Shown: positions 51,490 to 59,992 of the stretch, in pieces
Layout of the letters: every line of letters starts with the position of its first letter
Numbering within the stretch: position 1 is the first letter of the stretch
NCBI RefSeq assembly: GCF_001297015.1
Contig: NZ_LIGE01000029.1
Span: 86,214 to 150,213, forward strand
DNA from: Pseudomonas sp. RIT-PI-r
Lineage (GTDB): Bacteria > Pseudomonadota > Gammaproteobacteria > Pseudomonadales > Pseudomonadaceae
Length of the DNA stretch: 64,000 nt
Direction of reading: 5' to 3'
Program-made: the position numbers and the translations under genes
Notes under the pieces: model-generated
The model's database searches: none
Told to the model about the DNA's origin: nothing
The model's input: the letters and a program-made list of their open reading frames with translations, nothing else

Positions 51490-52560
51490 GTGAAGACGCT
51501 ATTTGCCATGACGATGGCCGCCGCCATCACCCTCTGCACGCCCGTCCTGCATGCGACGGAAGCCCCCGACGCCGACGAAATCGCCTTTAACGCGCTGAGC
51601 CCGGTGGTTTCTGCACTGCTCAACGCCGACGATGTATCGGACTTGATGGAGCGGGCCGAGAAGCTCGAGGAAACCGACACGTTGCAGGCAATTGCGGTTT
51701 ACCTGGCAGCCTCCCGTGAAGATCCCAAGCAACTGCTGGCGCCTTATCAGGTGGCGGCGCTGTTTGCCCGCCGTGGCGATGATCGACTGGCGCTGCGCTA
51801 TCTGCAGGAGGCCGATGACCGTGGCCTGTGGTTCGGCCCGCTGCTGGCAGGGGACGAAGACTTCTCCGAGCTCCGCGACACCGCCACCTACAAATCCGTA
51901 CTGGCCAGCGCGCAGCAGCGTTACAAGAAAATCGCCGAGGGCAAGGTTGGCGCGATTTCCGTGCTCAATCCGTCGGCGAAGATCCCTGCGCCCAAAGCCT
52001 GCCGCCCGGTGGTGGTGTGGCTGCACGGTTACGGTGTCAATGGCGAGCTGGATGCAGACTACCAGCCGCTGGCCGACACCGGCGCAATCATTCTGGGGAT
52101 CAACGGCACGCAAATGATCAACGCGGTCGACAGCTTCCGTTGGATCGGCCCCGGTTTCGAAGGCACCCATCAAACCGTGCAGAAAGGCCTCAAAGCCCTC
52201 GAAGCCCAGCAATGCATCGATCGCAAACGCGTGTTCCTGATTGGCTTCTCGCAAGGTTCGCAACACGCCGGCGCGCTATTGGCGCAACACCCGGACGATT
52301 ACGCCGGCGCACTGCTGCTGTCACCCGGCGGCAATCAACCGACGCCCACCGAAAGCAAGGCGCGCGGCAAGCGTGTGTTTGTCATCAATGGCAAAAAAGA
52401 AGGGCCGGGCAATCTACAGATGAGCGCCGATTTCCGCCAATTGTTCAGCGACGGCAACGAGGTCAAATCCCGCACTCATGAGGCTGGACATACTTTCCCG
52501 GACGACTGGAGCACCTCGCTGCCGCAGGCGTTGCGCTGGTTGATGGGGGAGGAGGTTTGA
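51490..52560 (+). CDS. Secreted alpha/beta hydrolase (esterase/depolymerase-like)
   Basis: A 356-residue protein with a signal peptide (up to LHA-TE) and a helical N-terminal domain with TPR-like composition (residues about 25-140). The C-terminal alpha/beta hydrolase domain has oxyanion region VVWLHGYGVNG, nucleophile GFSQGS and late histidine EAGHTFPDDW. GTG start with AAGGAAG. The substrate is unknown; a carboxylesterase-like activity is the safest guess. Confidence 0.8.
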   Translation: MKTLFAMTMAAAITLCTPVLHATEAPDADEIAFNALSPVVSALLNADDVSDLMERAEKLEETDTLQAIAVYLAASREDPKQLLAPYQVAALFARRGDDRLALRYLQEADDRGLWFGPLLAGDEDFSELRDTATYKSVLASAQQRYKKIAEGKVGAISVLNPSAKIPAPKACRPVVVWLHGYGVNGELDADYQPLADTGAIILGINGTQMINAVDSFRWIGPGFEGTHQTVQKGLKALEAQQCIDRKRVFLIGFSQGSQHAGALLAQHPDDYAGALLLSPGGNQPTPTESKARGKRVFVINGKKEGPGNLQMSADFRQLFSDGNEVKSRTHEAGHTFPDDWSTSLPQALRWLMGEEV

Positions 52561-52603
52561 GATGCGGGTGTATCGGTTTGATCGCTAGCGTCTGATCGAT
52601 TGT

Positions 52604-52696
52604 CATCGCTGGCAAGCCAGCTCCCACAAGGTTTTTTGTCTTGTTCAGATTTTGTAACCAATACAAAAACCTGTGGGAGCTGGCTTGCCAGCGATG
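52604..52696. repeat. REP repeat, class C inverted pair, upstream of the RAYT gene
   Basis: ATCGCTGGCAAGCCAGCTCC and its inverse, separated by about 40 bp. All class C units in this window flank the transposase gene at 52792, which marks them as its likely cognate REP. Confidence 0.88.
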
Positions 52697-52791
52697 GCGG
52701 CCTGACTGACACATCAAGAAAAAAGACCAGCCCGCCGTATAGACCACAGAGGACTAGCCTTCTGATGAACCCATCATGAAGGGGCAATGGA

Positions 52792-53250
52792 TTGCCTGAT
52801 CTTCCTGCTTCACATCGTCTGCGAGCCGGTCGCTATGCCGAGCCCAACCGCATCTATCTACTGACCACGAACACTCTTGATCGAAAACCCATCTTCGCCA
52901 ATTTCTCTCTGGGCAGATTGGTCGTTCATCAATTTCGTCGCGCGCAAAATGTTGGACTGGCAAAGTCGTTGGCATGGGTAGTCATGCCGGATCATTTTCA
53001 TTGGTTGATTGAGCTGGAAAACTGTTCGCTCAGAAGGCTGATGAGGGAAACCAAATCTTTGATTGCTCGGGACGTGAACGAGTGCAGCGGTCGAAGCGGG
53101 CCGCTTTGGCAGCAAGGCTTTCATGATCGTGCACTGCGGCGGGAGGAGGATTTGGTGAAGATGGCGCGGTATGTAGTGGCCAACCCATTGCGGGCAGGCT
53201 TGGTGGAAAAGCTGGGTGATTATCCGCTGTGGGATGCCATTTGGATTTGA
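52792..53250 (+). CDS. REP-associated tyrosine transposase (RAYT)
   Basis: Y1-type single-strand transposase of 152 residues related to the IS200/IS605 TnpA family. The HUH metal motif is in WVVMPDHFHWLIEL, and the catalytic tyrosine is expected in MARYVVANPLRAGL. TTG start 8 bp after AAGGGG. It lacks insertion-sequence ends of its own but is flanked on both sides by class C REP units, the hallmark of a domesticated REPtron. Confidence 0.93.
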   Translation: MPDLPASHRLRAGRYAEPNRIYLLTTNTLDRKPIFANFSLGRLVVHQFRRAQNVGLAKSLAWVVMPDHFHWLIELENCSLRRLMRETKSLIARDVNECSGRSGPLWQQGFHDRALRREEDLVKMARYVVANPLRAGLVEKLGDYPLWDAIWI

Positions 53251-53270
53251 TCTGAAACCGAGTTGCCTTC

Positions 53271-53482
53271 ATCGCTGGCAAGCCAGCTCCCACAGGTTTT
53301 TGTGCTGGACAAAGATTTTGCATTTCTGCATGAGTGATTGTGGGAGTTGGCAAGCCAGTCCTGTGTTGGATACAAATTTTGCAAACAACAGAAATCCCTG
53401 TGGGAGTTGGCAAGCCAGTCCTGTGTTGGATACAAATTTTGCAAACAACACAAATCCCTGTGGGAGCTGGCTTGCCAGCGAT
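53271..53482. repeat. Class C REP array with a 60-bp tandem duplication
   Basis: A class C unit at 53271-53299 is followed by two tandem 60-bp copies (53341-53400 and 53401-53460) differing at a single base. Each begins with a shortened unit GGGAGTTGGCAAGCCAG. A full unit in the other orientation ends the array at 53461-53482. Nothing in it looks coding. Confidence 0.9.
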
Positions 53483-53497
53483 AGCATCACCGCGGTC

Positions 53498-54106
53498 TTA
53501 CTGATCCGGCTCACACCCCTTCAACACCAACCGGATAATCGTTTGTGCCGCCGCCTCGTAATCCGCCTCGTCCAGCTTGTCCTTGCCGGTCACAGCAGAA
53601 ATCTGCCAGTCGAAGTCGGCGTAGGTCTGGGTCGCGGCCCAGATGCTGAACATCAGGTGATTAGGGTCGATCGGGGCGATCTGGCCGCGATCAATCCAGC
53701 TCTGGATGCAGTCGATGTTGTGCTTGGCCTGGCCGTTGAGCTGCTCGACCAGGTCGGTGCTCAGGTGCGGGGCGCCGTGCATGATTTCGCTGGCGAATAC
53801 TTTCGAGGCGAAGGGCAGGTCGCGGGAGATGCGGATCTTCGAGCGGATGTAGCCGCTCAGCACTTCGCTCGGCACACCGTCGGGATTGAACGGCGTCGAC
53901 GCCTGCAGAATCGGCACGATGATGCTTTCCAATACCTCGCGGTAAAGGTTTTCCTTGGACTTGAAGTAGTAGTAGACGTTGGGCTTGGGCAATCCCGCCT
54001 TGGCGGCGATGTCGCTGGTTTTGGTCGCAGCGAAGCCCTTGTCGGCAAACTCCTCACTGGCGGCACGCAGGATCAGTTCTTTGTTGCGCTCGCGGATTGT
54101 GCTCAT
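53498..54106 (-). CDS. TetR-family regulator with RutR-type C-terminal domain
   Basis: A 202-residue repressor. The N-terminal HTH reads ATKTSDIAAKAGLPKPNVYYYFKSKENLY. The C-terminal part is similar to E. coli RutR (IRSKIRISRDLPFASKVFASEI; APIDPNHLMFSIWAATQTYADF), the pyrimidine-responsive regulator. The effector here is not known. ATG 54106 starts MSTIRERN; a longer frame is less likely. Divergent from the DUF808 gene over 135 bp. Confidence 0.87.
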   Translation of the reverse strand: MSTIRERNKELILRAASEEFADKGFAATKTSDIAAKAGLPKPNVYYYFKSKENLYREVLESIIVPILQASTPFNPDGVPSEVLSGYIRSKIRISRDLPFASKVFASEIMHGAPHLSTDLVEQLNGQAKHNIDCIQSWIDRGQIAPIDPNHLMFSIWAATQTYADFDWQISAVTGKDKLDEADYEAAAQTIIRLVLKGCEPDQ

Positions 54107-54241
54107 AAACCCGGTGGTTCCTTGCCTGTTCTGGCGGTTGCGCATGGTAGCACCGGCCTCGCGCGACGCTCAAGAATGCCCCGCGTGGTCTAAGGTCGCG
54201 TTATGCTTCGCAACATTCATACATAAAAGGAAACAGGATTC

Positions 54242-55156
54242 ATGGCAGGAAGCAGTTTGCTGGTGCTGGTCGACGATATTGCCACCGTGCTGGACGACGT
54301 GGCGTTGATGAGCAAAATGGCCGCCAAGAAGACCGCCGGCGTGCTCGGCGACGATCTTGCGCTCAACGCCCAGCAGGTCTCCGGCGTGCGTGCCGAGCGG
54401 GAAATTCCTGTGGTCTGGGCCGTGGCCAAGGGGTCGTTCGTCAACAAGCTGATTCTGGTGCCCTCGGCGCTGGCGATCAGTGCGTTCGTGCCATGGCTGG
54501 TGACGCCGCTGTTGATGGTTGGCGGTGCTTACTTGTGTTTCGAAGGGTTCGAGAAACTCGCGCACAAATTTCTGCACAGCAAGGCAGAAGACGAAACCGA
54601 ACATGCGCAACTGACTGAGGCGGTAGCCGATCCGGCGACTGATCTGGTGGCGTATGAGAAAGACAAGATCAAGGGCGCGATTCGCACTGACTTCATCCTC
54701 TCGGCAGAGATTATCGCCATCACCTTGGGTACCGTGGCAACGGCCTCGCTGACGCAGCAAGTGATCGTGATGTCCGGCATTGCGATTGTGATGACGGTGG
54801 GCGTTTATGGCCTGGTGGCGGGCATCGTCAAACTCGACGATCTTGGTTTGTGGCTGACCCAGAAGCCTGGGCAGGTCGCGAAGAAAGTCGGCAGCGCCAT
54901 TCTGAGCGCGGCACCGTACATGATGAAAACCCTGTCGGTGGTCGGTACGGCAGCGATGTTCCTGGTCGGCGGCGGCATCCTCACCCACGGCGTGCCGGTG
55001 GTGCATGACTGGATTGAAGGCGTAGGCGCGGCGGCCGGCAGTGTCGGGTTTGCGGTGCCGATGTTGCTTAATGGTGTGGCGGGGATCATTGCCGGTGCGG
55101 TGGTGTTGGCGGTGGTTTCTGTCGTCGGCAAAATCTGGAAATCCCTGAAAAACTGA
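54242..55156 (+). CDS. DUF808 family inner-membrane protein
   Basis: A 304-residue membrane protein of the YedI/DUF808 family: MAGSSLLVLVDDIATVLDDV, the KTAGVLGDDLALNAQQVSG motif, and several hydrophobic helices. Function unknown. Divergent neighbour of the TetR gene, so the regulator may act on it. A class B REP pair and a terminator follow. Confidence 0.9.
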   Translation: MAGSSLLVLVDDIATVLDDVALMSKMAAKKTAGVLGDDLALNAQQVSGVRAEREIPVVWAVAKGSFVNKLILVPSALAISAFVPWLVTPLLMVGGAYLCFEGFEKLAHKFLHSKAEDETEHAQLTEAVADPATDLVAYEKDKIKGAIRTDFILSAEIIAITLGTVATASLTQQVIVMSGIAIVMTVGVYGLVAGIVKLDDLGLWLTQKPGQVAKKVGSAILSAAPYMMKTLSVVGTAAMFLVGGGILTHGVPVVHDWIEGVGAAAGSVGFAVPMLLNGVAGIIAGAVVLAVVSVVGKIWKSLKN

Positions 55157-55173
55157 CATTCAACACAAAACCC

Positions 55174-55264
55174 TTGTAGGAGTGAGCCTGCTCGCGATAG
55201 CGGTGTATCAGCCCCACAAGTGTCGCCTGACACACCGCTATCGCGAGCAGGCTCACTCCTACAG
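55174..55264. repeat. REP repeat, class B inverted pair
   Basis: Inverted class B units with an extended inner palindrome (GCGGTGT...ACACCGC) between two convergent genes. Confidence 0.87.
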
Positions 55265-55289
55265 TTTGATCTTTTGTTGTGCCATGAAA

Positions 55290-55326
55290 AAGGGCCATTC
55301 GACTCGCATCGAATGGCCCTTTTTTG
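55290..55326. terminator. Bidirectional Rho-independent terminator
   Basis: AGGGCCATTCGA-CTCGCA-TCGAATGGCCCT forms a perfect 12-bp stem flanked by A and T runs, so it works in both directions between the convergent DUF808 and mlaA genes. Confidence 0.92.
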
Positions 55327-55339
55327 TACCTGCCGAAAA

Positions 55340-56128
55340 CTATTCGGCAATCTGCAACTTGCGCGCCTCGGTATACACGTAGCGCACCTTCTCGTACTCG
55401 AACGGTGAGTTCATCTGGCCATAACGGAAGCTGGTCTGGTAGCGCTTGTCGACGGCACGCAGGGCCCAGACTTCCGGATGGTTGGAGCTGACTTCCGAGA
55501 CATTGAGGAAGTTGATCGCCGATTCGGCGGTGTAATCGACGGCCAGGCCAGCAGTGTCACGGATATTCGACGGGCCGAAGATCGGCAGTACGAAGTAGGC
55601 GCCACCCGGTACACCATAGAAGCCCAGGGTCTGACCGAAGTCTTCGCTCTGGCGCGGCAGGCCCATGGCGGTCGCCGGATCCCACAAGCCAGCAATACCG
55701 ATGGTGGTATTGAGCAGCAGGCGTGCGGTGGTTTCCATCGAGCGCTGGCCCTTGAACTGCAACAGGCTGTTCAGCAGGTTCGGTACATCGCCGAGGTTAT
55801 TGAAGAAGTTGCTTACCCCAGTGCGCACAAAGCTTGGCGTGACGTAACGATAGCCATCGACCACCGGCAGAAATACCCATTGGTCGAAGCGGTAATTGAA
55901 GTGGTAAACCCGGCGGTTCCACGATTCCAGCGGGTCATAGACGTTCAGCGCGTTGAGCGTCGAACGCTCGAATTCGCGTTGATCCAGGCCTGGGTTGAAT
56001 TTGAGTTTGGACAGCGGCTCTTTGAAGCCGTCGCTGTCGACCACAACCGGCGCGTTGGCTTTACTGTTGTCGGCCTGGACCACGCCTGTGCAGAGGAGCG
56101 CAGCAATCAGCAGGAGATATTTAGCCAC
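55340..56128 (-). CDS. mlaA: Outer-membrane phospholipid retention protein MlaA (VacJ)
   Basis: A 262-residue MlaA: NVYDPLESWNRRVYHFNYRFDQ and VPGGAYFVLPIFGPSNIRD are hallmark stretches. MlaA removes phospholipids from the outer leaflet and hands them to the Mla system. The N-terminus ends in TGVVQADNS, a signal-peptidase-I-like site, and lacks a lipobox cysteine context, unlike E. coli MlaA. GTG start overlapping the upstream hydrolase gene by 8 bases. Confidence 0.92.
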   Translation of the reverse strand: MAKYLLLIAALLCTGVVQADNSKANAPVVVDSDGFKEPLSKLKFNPGLDQREFERSTLNALNVYDPLESWNRRVYHFNYRFDQWVFLPVVDGYRYVTPSFVRTGVSNFFNNLGDVPNLLNSLLQFKGQRSMETTARLLLNTTIGIAGLWDPATAMGLPRQSEDFGQTLGFYGVPGGAYFVLPIFGPSNIRDTAGLAVDYTAESAINFLNVSEVSSNHPEVWALRAVDKRYQTSFRYGQMNSPFEYEKVRYVYTEARKLQIAE

Positions 56129-57419
56129 GGAAGAACTCCAGCATGGCGTCGCTGTTGACGCGATAGTTAATGTTGCCGCAATGGCCGCCCAGTGGATAAA
56201 CGGTCAAGCGATCACCGAAGGTCTTGCGCAGGAAGCCGAGGTCGCCCGGGCCGAGGATCACGTCGTCGGCGTTGTGCATTACGGCGATTTTCGGGCTGTC
56301 GTGCAGGTAATCCTTGAGCGCGTACAGGCTGACCTGATCGATCAGTTGCAGCAGGCTGCCGCCGTCGGTGCGTGCACGCCACATCGGAATCACCTGATCG
56401 GTCAGGTAGCAATCGAAGTCGCATTGCAGCGCACGCTTGAGGAACGGCGTGAGGCTGGTGCCTTCGGTGATGGGGAATTTCGGTGGCGTGATCAGGCCGC
56501 GACGGTTGATCAGATCCGACGTGAAGGCAATGTCGGCCGCCGAGAAACGGAACGAGGTGCCGATCAGCATCGCCATCTGTTCGTTGGTCAGGTGCTGCTT
56601 GGACTGCTGGAAGTCGTAAAGCAATGCATCGTTGAGGTCGATGTAGCCTTTCTGCTGGAAGTAGCGAGTCAACTTGCTCAGCACCAACTCATAGAACGTG
56701 GTGCTGGTGTTGATACCTTTAACTTCGGTTTGCACCAGTTTGTCGAGGTTGGTGATCGAGGTGTAGAGGTTCACCGGCGGATTGAGCAGCAGGACTTTCT
56801 TGAAGTTGAAGCTACGACGGGTTTCGTCCAGGTGCGCAACGAATGCAGCATCAAGGGCACCGAGGCTGTAGCCGGTCAGGTAATACTCGGTCACTGGCAC
56901 TTTCGGATTTTGCGCGCGCACGGCCTGCATCACCCGGTACATGTCTTCGGCGTCTTCTTTGGTCACGCCCGGCGTGGCGAAGCGCGAGGCGGCACTGATG
57001 AAGTCGAAACTGGTCGGCGACGACAGCTGCACGACGTGGTAGCCGGCCTTGTAGTAGAGCTTTTTCAGGTATTCGTTGAGTGTGCTGTCATAACGCGCGC
57101 CGGTGCCTGCGATCAGGAAGATCAACGGCGCCGGCTTGTCCTGGGTGGCGATGCGGTAGGTGAGCTTTTTTACCGCCCAGAAGTTGTCCGGCAAGATGAA
57201 CTCTCGCTCCGGGCGCAACGTCAGGCTGCGGTCCGACTGATTGATGTCGTCGTCCAGCGGCAATTCCGGGCGCAAGTCCGGCGGCGTCGTGGCGATGGTC
57301 GCCTCGAACGGGTTGGTCAGGGGGTAGCCATAACTGGCGGCATCGATATCTACCGCCAGTGCGGACGCACTCAAAATAAGGCCGCTGAACAGCGCGGCGA
57401 AGCGCAAGGAACGGAGCAT
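56121..57419 (-). CDS. Periplasmic alpha/beta hydrolase encoded with mlaA
   Basis: A 432-residue protein with a signal peptide (up to ALA-VD). The hydrolase fold shows IFLIAGTGARYDS, nucleophile elbow LTGYSLGALDA, acid VMHNADDVIL and histidine PLGGHCGNINY, so the Ser-Asp-His triad seems complete. It overlaps mlaA, suggesting a lipid-related job such as a lipase or acyltransferase; databases sometimes label relatives as kinases, which the motifs do not support. Confidence 0.82.
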   Translation of the reverse strand: MLRSLRFAALFSGLILSASALAVDIDAASYGYPLTNPFEATIATTPPDLRPELPLDDDINQSDRSLTLRPEREFILPDNFWAVKKLTYRIATQDKPAPLIFLIAGTGARYDSTLNEYLKKLYYKAGYHVVQLSSPTSFDFISAASRFATPGVTKEDAEDMYRVMQAVRAQNPKVPVTEYYLTGYSLGALDAAFVAHLDETRRSFNFKKVLLLNPPVNLYTSITNLDKLVQTEVKGINTSTTFYELVLSKLTRYFQQKGYIDLNDALLYDFQQSKQHLTNEQMAMLIGTSFRFSAADIAFTSDLINRRGLITPPKFPITEGTSLTPFLKRALQCDFDCYLTDQVIPMWRARTDGGSLLQLIDQVSLYALKDYLHDSPKIAVMHNADDVILGPGDLGFLRKTFGDRLTVYPLGGHCGNINYRVNSDAMLEFFRG

Positions 57420-57643
57420 GACTAGATCCCTTAGAGGAAGGTGCCGAATGAAGTTCGCAGGCTATGACCACCGGGTTTGCGCCAAAGTGCCATGCTGCGG
57501 CACCAAACAGGCAGAATTCGGAGTAATAGTAGCTGGACGATACACTTTGCACCGACTGAATGAACAGTTAACAGTTGTTAGTTCTTGCACACGGCTGGCT
57601 GCAGATTAAGCTGGCCGACGATTTCCGAAGATTGGAGTGTTTC

Positions 57644-58012
57644 ATGTCCCGCCGCTTGCCCGTGATTTTGCTGCTTGTTCTGTTGCCGTTGTGGCTGGCT
57701 GCCAGTTATGCCGCGCGGTATGGCTTTATGGAGGACGGGCAGTGGGTCGGTATCTGCGTGGATGAGGCCAGTCGCTGGGAATGCCAGGTGCGCTCGAACC
57801 TTGGTTTGATGATTCACTTCAAGGTGTTGGGCTGGGCAGCGTTGGGGGCGGCGTTGGTCGGTTTTGTCTTGCCCGGGCGGGCAGGGTGGTGGCTGGCGGT
57901 ACTGGCGCTGGTGTTCGGGGTGCCGGCGCTGGCGTTGTACAACACTACGTTGGCGGTGTTTGCGTTGGTGATTGCCGGGTTGCGGTTGGTCCGCGAGTCC
58001 CGTAGCGCCTGA
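57644..58012 (+). CDS. Small inner-membrane protein of unknown function
   Basis: A 122-residue protein with about four hydrophobic segments (VILLLVLLPLWLAASYAA; HFKVLGWAALGAALVGFVL; WWLAVLALVFGVPALAL; AVFALVIAGLRLV) and a cysteine pair in the first periplasmic loop (GICVDEASRWECQV). ATG 57644 has GGAG six bases upstream; the frame extends upstream without a good start. I do not recognise the family. Confidence 0.72.
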   Translation: MSRRLPVILLLVLLPLWLAASYAARYGFMEDGQWVGICVDEASRWECQVRSNLGLMIHFKVLGWAALGAALVGFVLPGRAGWWLAVLALVFGVPALALYNTTLAVFALVIAGLRLVRESRSA

Positions 58013-58020
58013 TCGTCAGC

Positions 58021-58089
58021 TATCGCGAGCAGGCTCACTCCTACAAGGGGAACGCATTCCAAACTGTAGGAGTGAGCCTGCTCGCGATG
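58021..58089. repeat. REP repeat, class B pair in tail-to-tail order
   Basis: The two class B units face the opposite way to the other class B pairs, with a short spacer, between convergent genes. Confidence 0.82.
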
Positions 58090-58110
58090 GGGCATTTCAG
58101 TCGATGAATA

Positions 58111-59664
58111 TTAAATCTTGTGAACACGCAGGCACCGCCACAAAGCAGCCACCATCAACACACTCACCAACGCCCAGCCCCACGCCTGCTGATTCTGCAA
58201 CCCTTCCTGATACAACTGCGGCGCAATCCCCGCACCAACAATAAACGTCAGCAGAGCAATTTCGCGACGCGGCACACTCACCGGACGGCACAGATACACC
58301 AGCGCCGGCAGCACGAACGCCATGCTGGCAAAGCTGCGATAACGCGGATCGAAGACCATCTCGAGCATCATCACCGCCGCAGCAAAACCTGCCGCCGCAA
58401 CCAGCCAGCCGGCACGCCGCTCCAGCAGATTGAACGCACGTTGACGCCAGCCAGTACGCGCACTGAGCGCCAGCGCCGCATGTGCCAACACCAACAGGTT
58501 CAACGCTGTCAGCAAGCCGACCCACAGCCATTCGCCGGTAAACCTTGTGGTCACTCGCGCCAGATCACCCCAGGCGCCAATCGAGCAAGCGCCGAGGGCG
58601 CCCAGCAGCGGCAACACCAGCGCCGAGCGCGTGGTGCGAACGCGACCGCCAAGGATCAGTGTGCCGAGGAAAATCAAACCACCAACCGCCAGCCATTCCT
58701 TCCAGAACGGCACATTCGTCACCGGCCCGGCGAGTACGCCTTTGTCCTGACGATCCGCATCAAACAGCCCCCAGTAACCGCCCACCGCACCTTCGCTGCC
58801 GCGCTTCCACGGCTGGTCAAACGCTTCGATCAGGTTGTAATGCCAGCCTTCTTGCTCGGCCATTGCGACAAAACCACGAATGAATTTGGCCTCGTTGACC
58901 CGGCTCGGCAGGGCGGTTTCGCGCTGACGGCCTTCGCTCGGCCAGCCGGTTTCGCCGATCATCACGTCTTTGGGCGCGAATTTATTGCCGAACACCTGGC
59001 GAACTTGCGCGACATGTTGCAGAGCTGCGTCGATGTTTGACGGGTCATCTTCCCAGTACGGCAATAAGTGAATGGTCAGGAAGTCCACTGCTGGCGCGAC
59101 TTCCGGATGCTTGAGCCAGAACTCCCAGACGTCGGCGTAAGTGACCGGTTGCTTGATCTGGCTCTTGACCTTGTTGATCAGGCGGACCAGTTGCGTGCCG
59201 GTAACTTCTTTGCGCAGCAAGGCTTCGTTGCCGACGATCACCGCGCTGACCACGTCCGGGTTGGCGTTGGCCGAGGCGATCAGCAGGTCGACTTCTTTCT
59301 CGGTGTCCACCGGGTTGCTGTTGACCCAGGCGCCGATCATCAATTTCAAACCGTGTTTGCGCGCCAGATCCGGCAGCGCTTCCAGGCCGGTCATTGAATA
59401 AGTGCGAATGCACTCAAAGCGTGTCGCCAGCAATGCGAGGTCGGCGTCCATGCGCTCGGGGCGCAGCTTGAATGGCACGTCGAACGGCGATTGGTCTTTG
59501 TCGAACGGCGTGTAGGACGCGCATTGCAGCTTGTGCGTCGGCGTCGCAGCGTCCGGCAGTATCACCGGTTTGCCGAGGCCGTACCAGAAGCCACCGAGGG
59601 CAAACAGGCCCAGCAGGCAGGCAAATAAATAAGCAGGGAAAGGAAAGCGGGACGTCGCGGACAT
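58111..59664 (-). CDS. GH17 membrane beta-glucosyltransferase/glucanase
   Basis: A 517-residue two-part protein. After an N-terminal membrane helix comes a GH17 domain (about residues 45-310) with acid/base Glu in AVIVGNEALL and nucleophile Glu in MIGETGWPS. The C-terminal 200 residues form about six membrane helices. Similar Pseudomonas and Azotobacter GH17 enzymes act as beta-1,3-glucan transglycosylases, possibly in cyclic or periplasmic glucan synthesis. No glycosyltransferase partner lies nearby. Confidence 0.85.
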   Translation of the reverse strand: MSATSRFPFPAYLFACLLGLFALGGFWYGLGKPVILPDAATPTHKLQCASYTPFDKDQSPFDVPFKLRPERMDADLALLATRFECIRTYSMTGLEALPDLARKHGLKLMIGAWVNSNPVDTEKEVDLLIASANANPDVVSAVIVGNEALLRKEVTGTQLVRLINKVKSQIKQPVTYADVWEFWLKHPEVAPAVDFLTIHLLPYWEDDPSNIDAALQHVAQVRQVFGNKFAPKDVMIGETGWPSEGRQRETALPSRVNEAKFIRGFVAMAEQEGWHYNLIEAFDQPWKRGSEGAVGGYWGLFDADRQDKGVLAGPVTNVPFWKEWLAVGGLIFLGTLILGGRVRTTRSALVLPLLGALGACSIGAWGDLARVTTRFTGEWLWVGLLTALNLLVLAHAALALSARTGWRQRAFNLLERRAGWLVAAAGFAAAVMMLEMVFDPRYRSFASMAFVLPALVYLCRPVSVPRREIALLTFIVGAGIAPQLYQEGLQNQQAWGWALVSVLMVAALWRCLRVHKI

Positions 59665-59733
59665 GGTCGGGCCGAGTGGCTGCAAAGCGACGCATGTTAC
59701 CTGCATTTATAGAGAGGTTGGTGGCCTGCATGA

Positions 59734-59747
59734 TTTGCACATGCAAA
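59734..59747. promoter_or_regulatory. Inverted repeat between divergent GH17 and betaine-binding genes
   Basis: TTTGCACATGCAAA is a 6-2-6 perfect inverted repeat in the 328-bp divergent gap. No other strong signal or gene is seen in the gap (59665-59992). A regulator site is possible but unproved. Confidence 0.3.
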
Positions 59748-59992
59748 GTTCGGGCGGATTATTTGGCGTCATTTATAAAGCCGCGATTAATGGCCTTCTG
59801 ATGTCGTTTCTCGTTGCCTTGAGGTCGCTGACAGAGCAGGTCGCCGGAGGCGTCAGGTTGATGATCAAGGCATCAGTACTCCGCTGATGTTCGAGTTGGT
59901 TTGCGGTCAGGCGTGATGGGGGCGCTGTGCACCATAACAATACGTTGACGATGCCCGGCATCCGTCGGGCGCAGCATTTCGGGGAAGTAACG

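Noticed and set aside
53341..53482. CRISPR array after the RAYT gene
   Set aside because: Only two 60-bp units repeat in full, with no short-repeat/unique-spacer pattern and no cas genes; they are duplicated REP-containing sequence.
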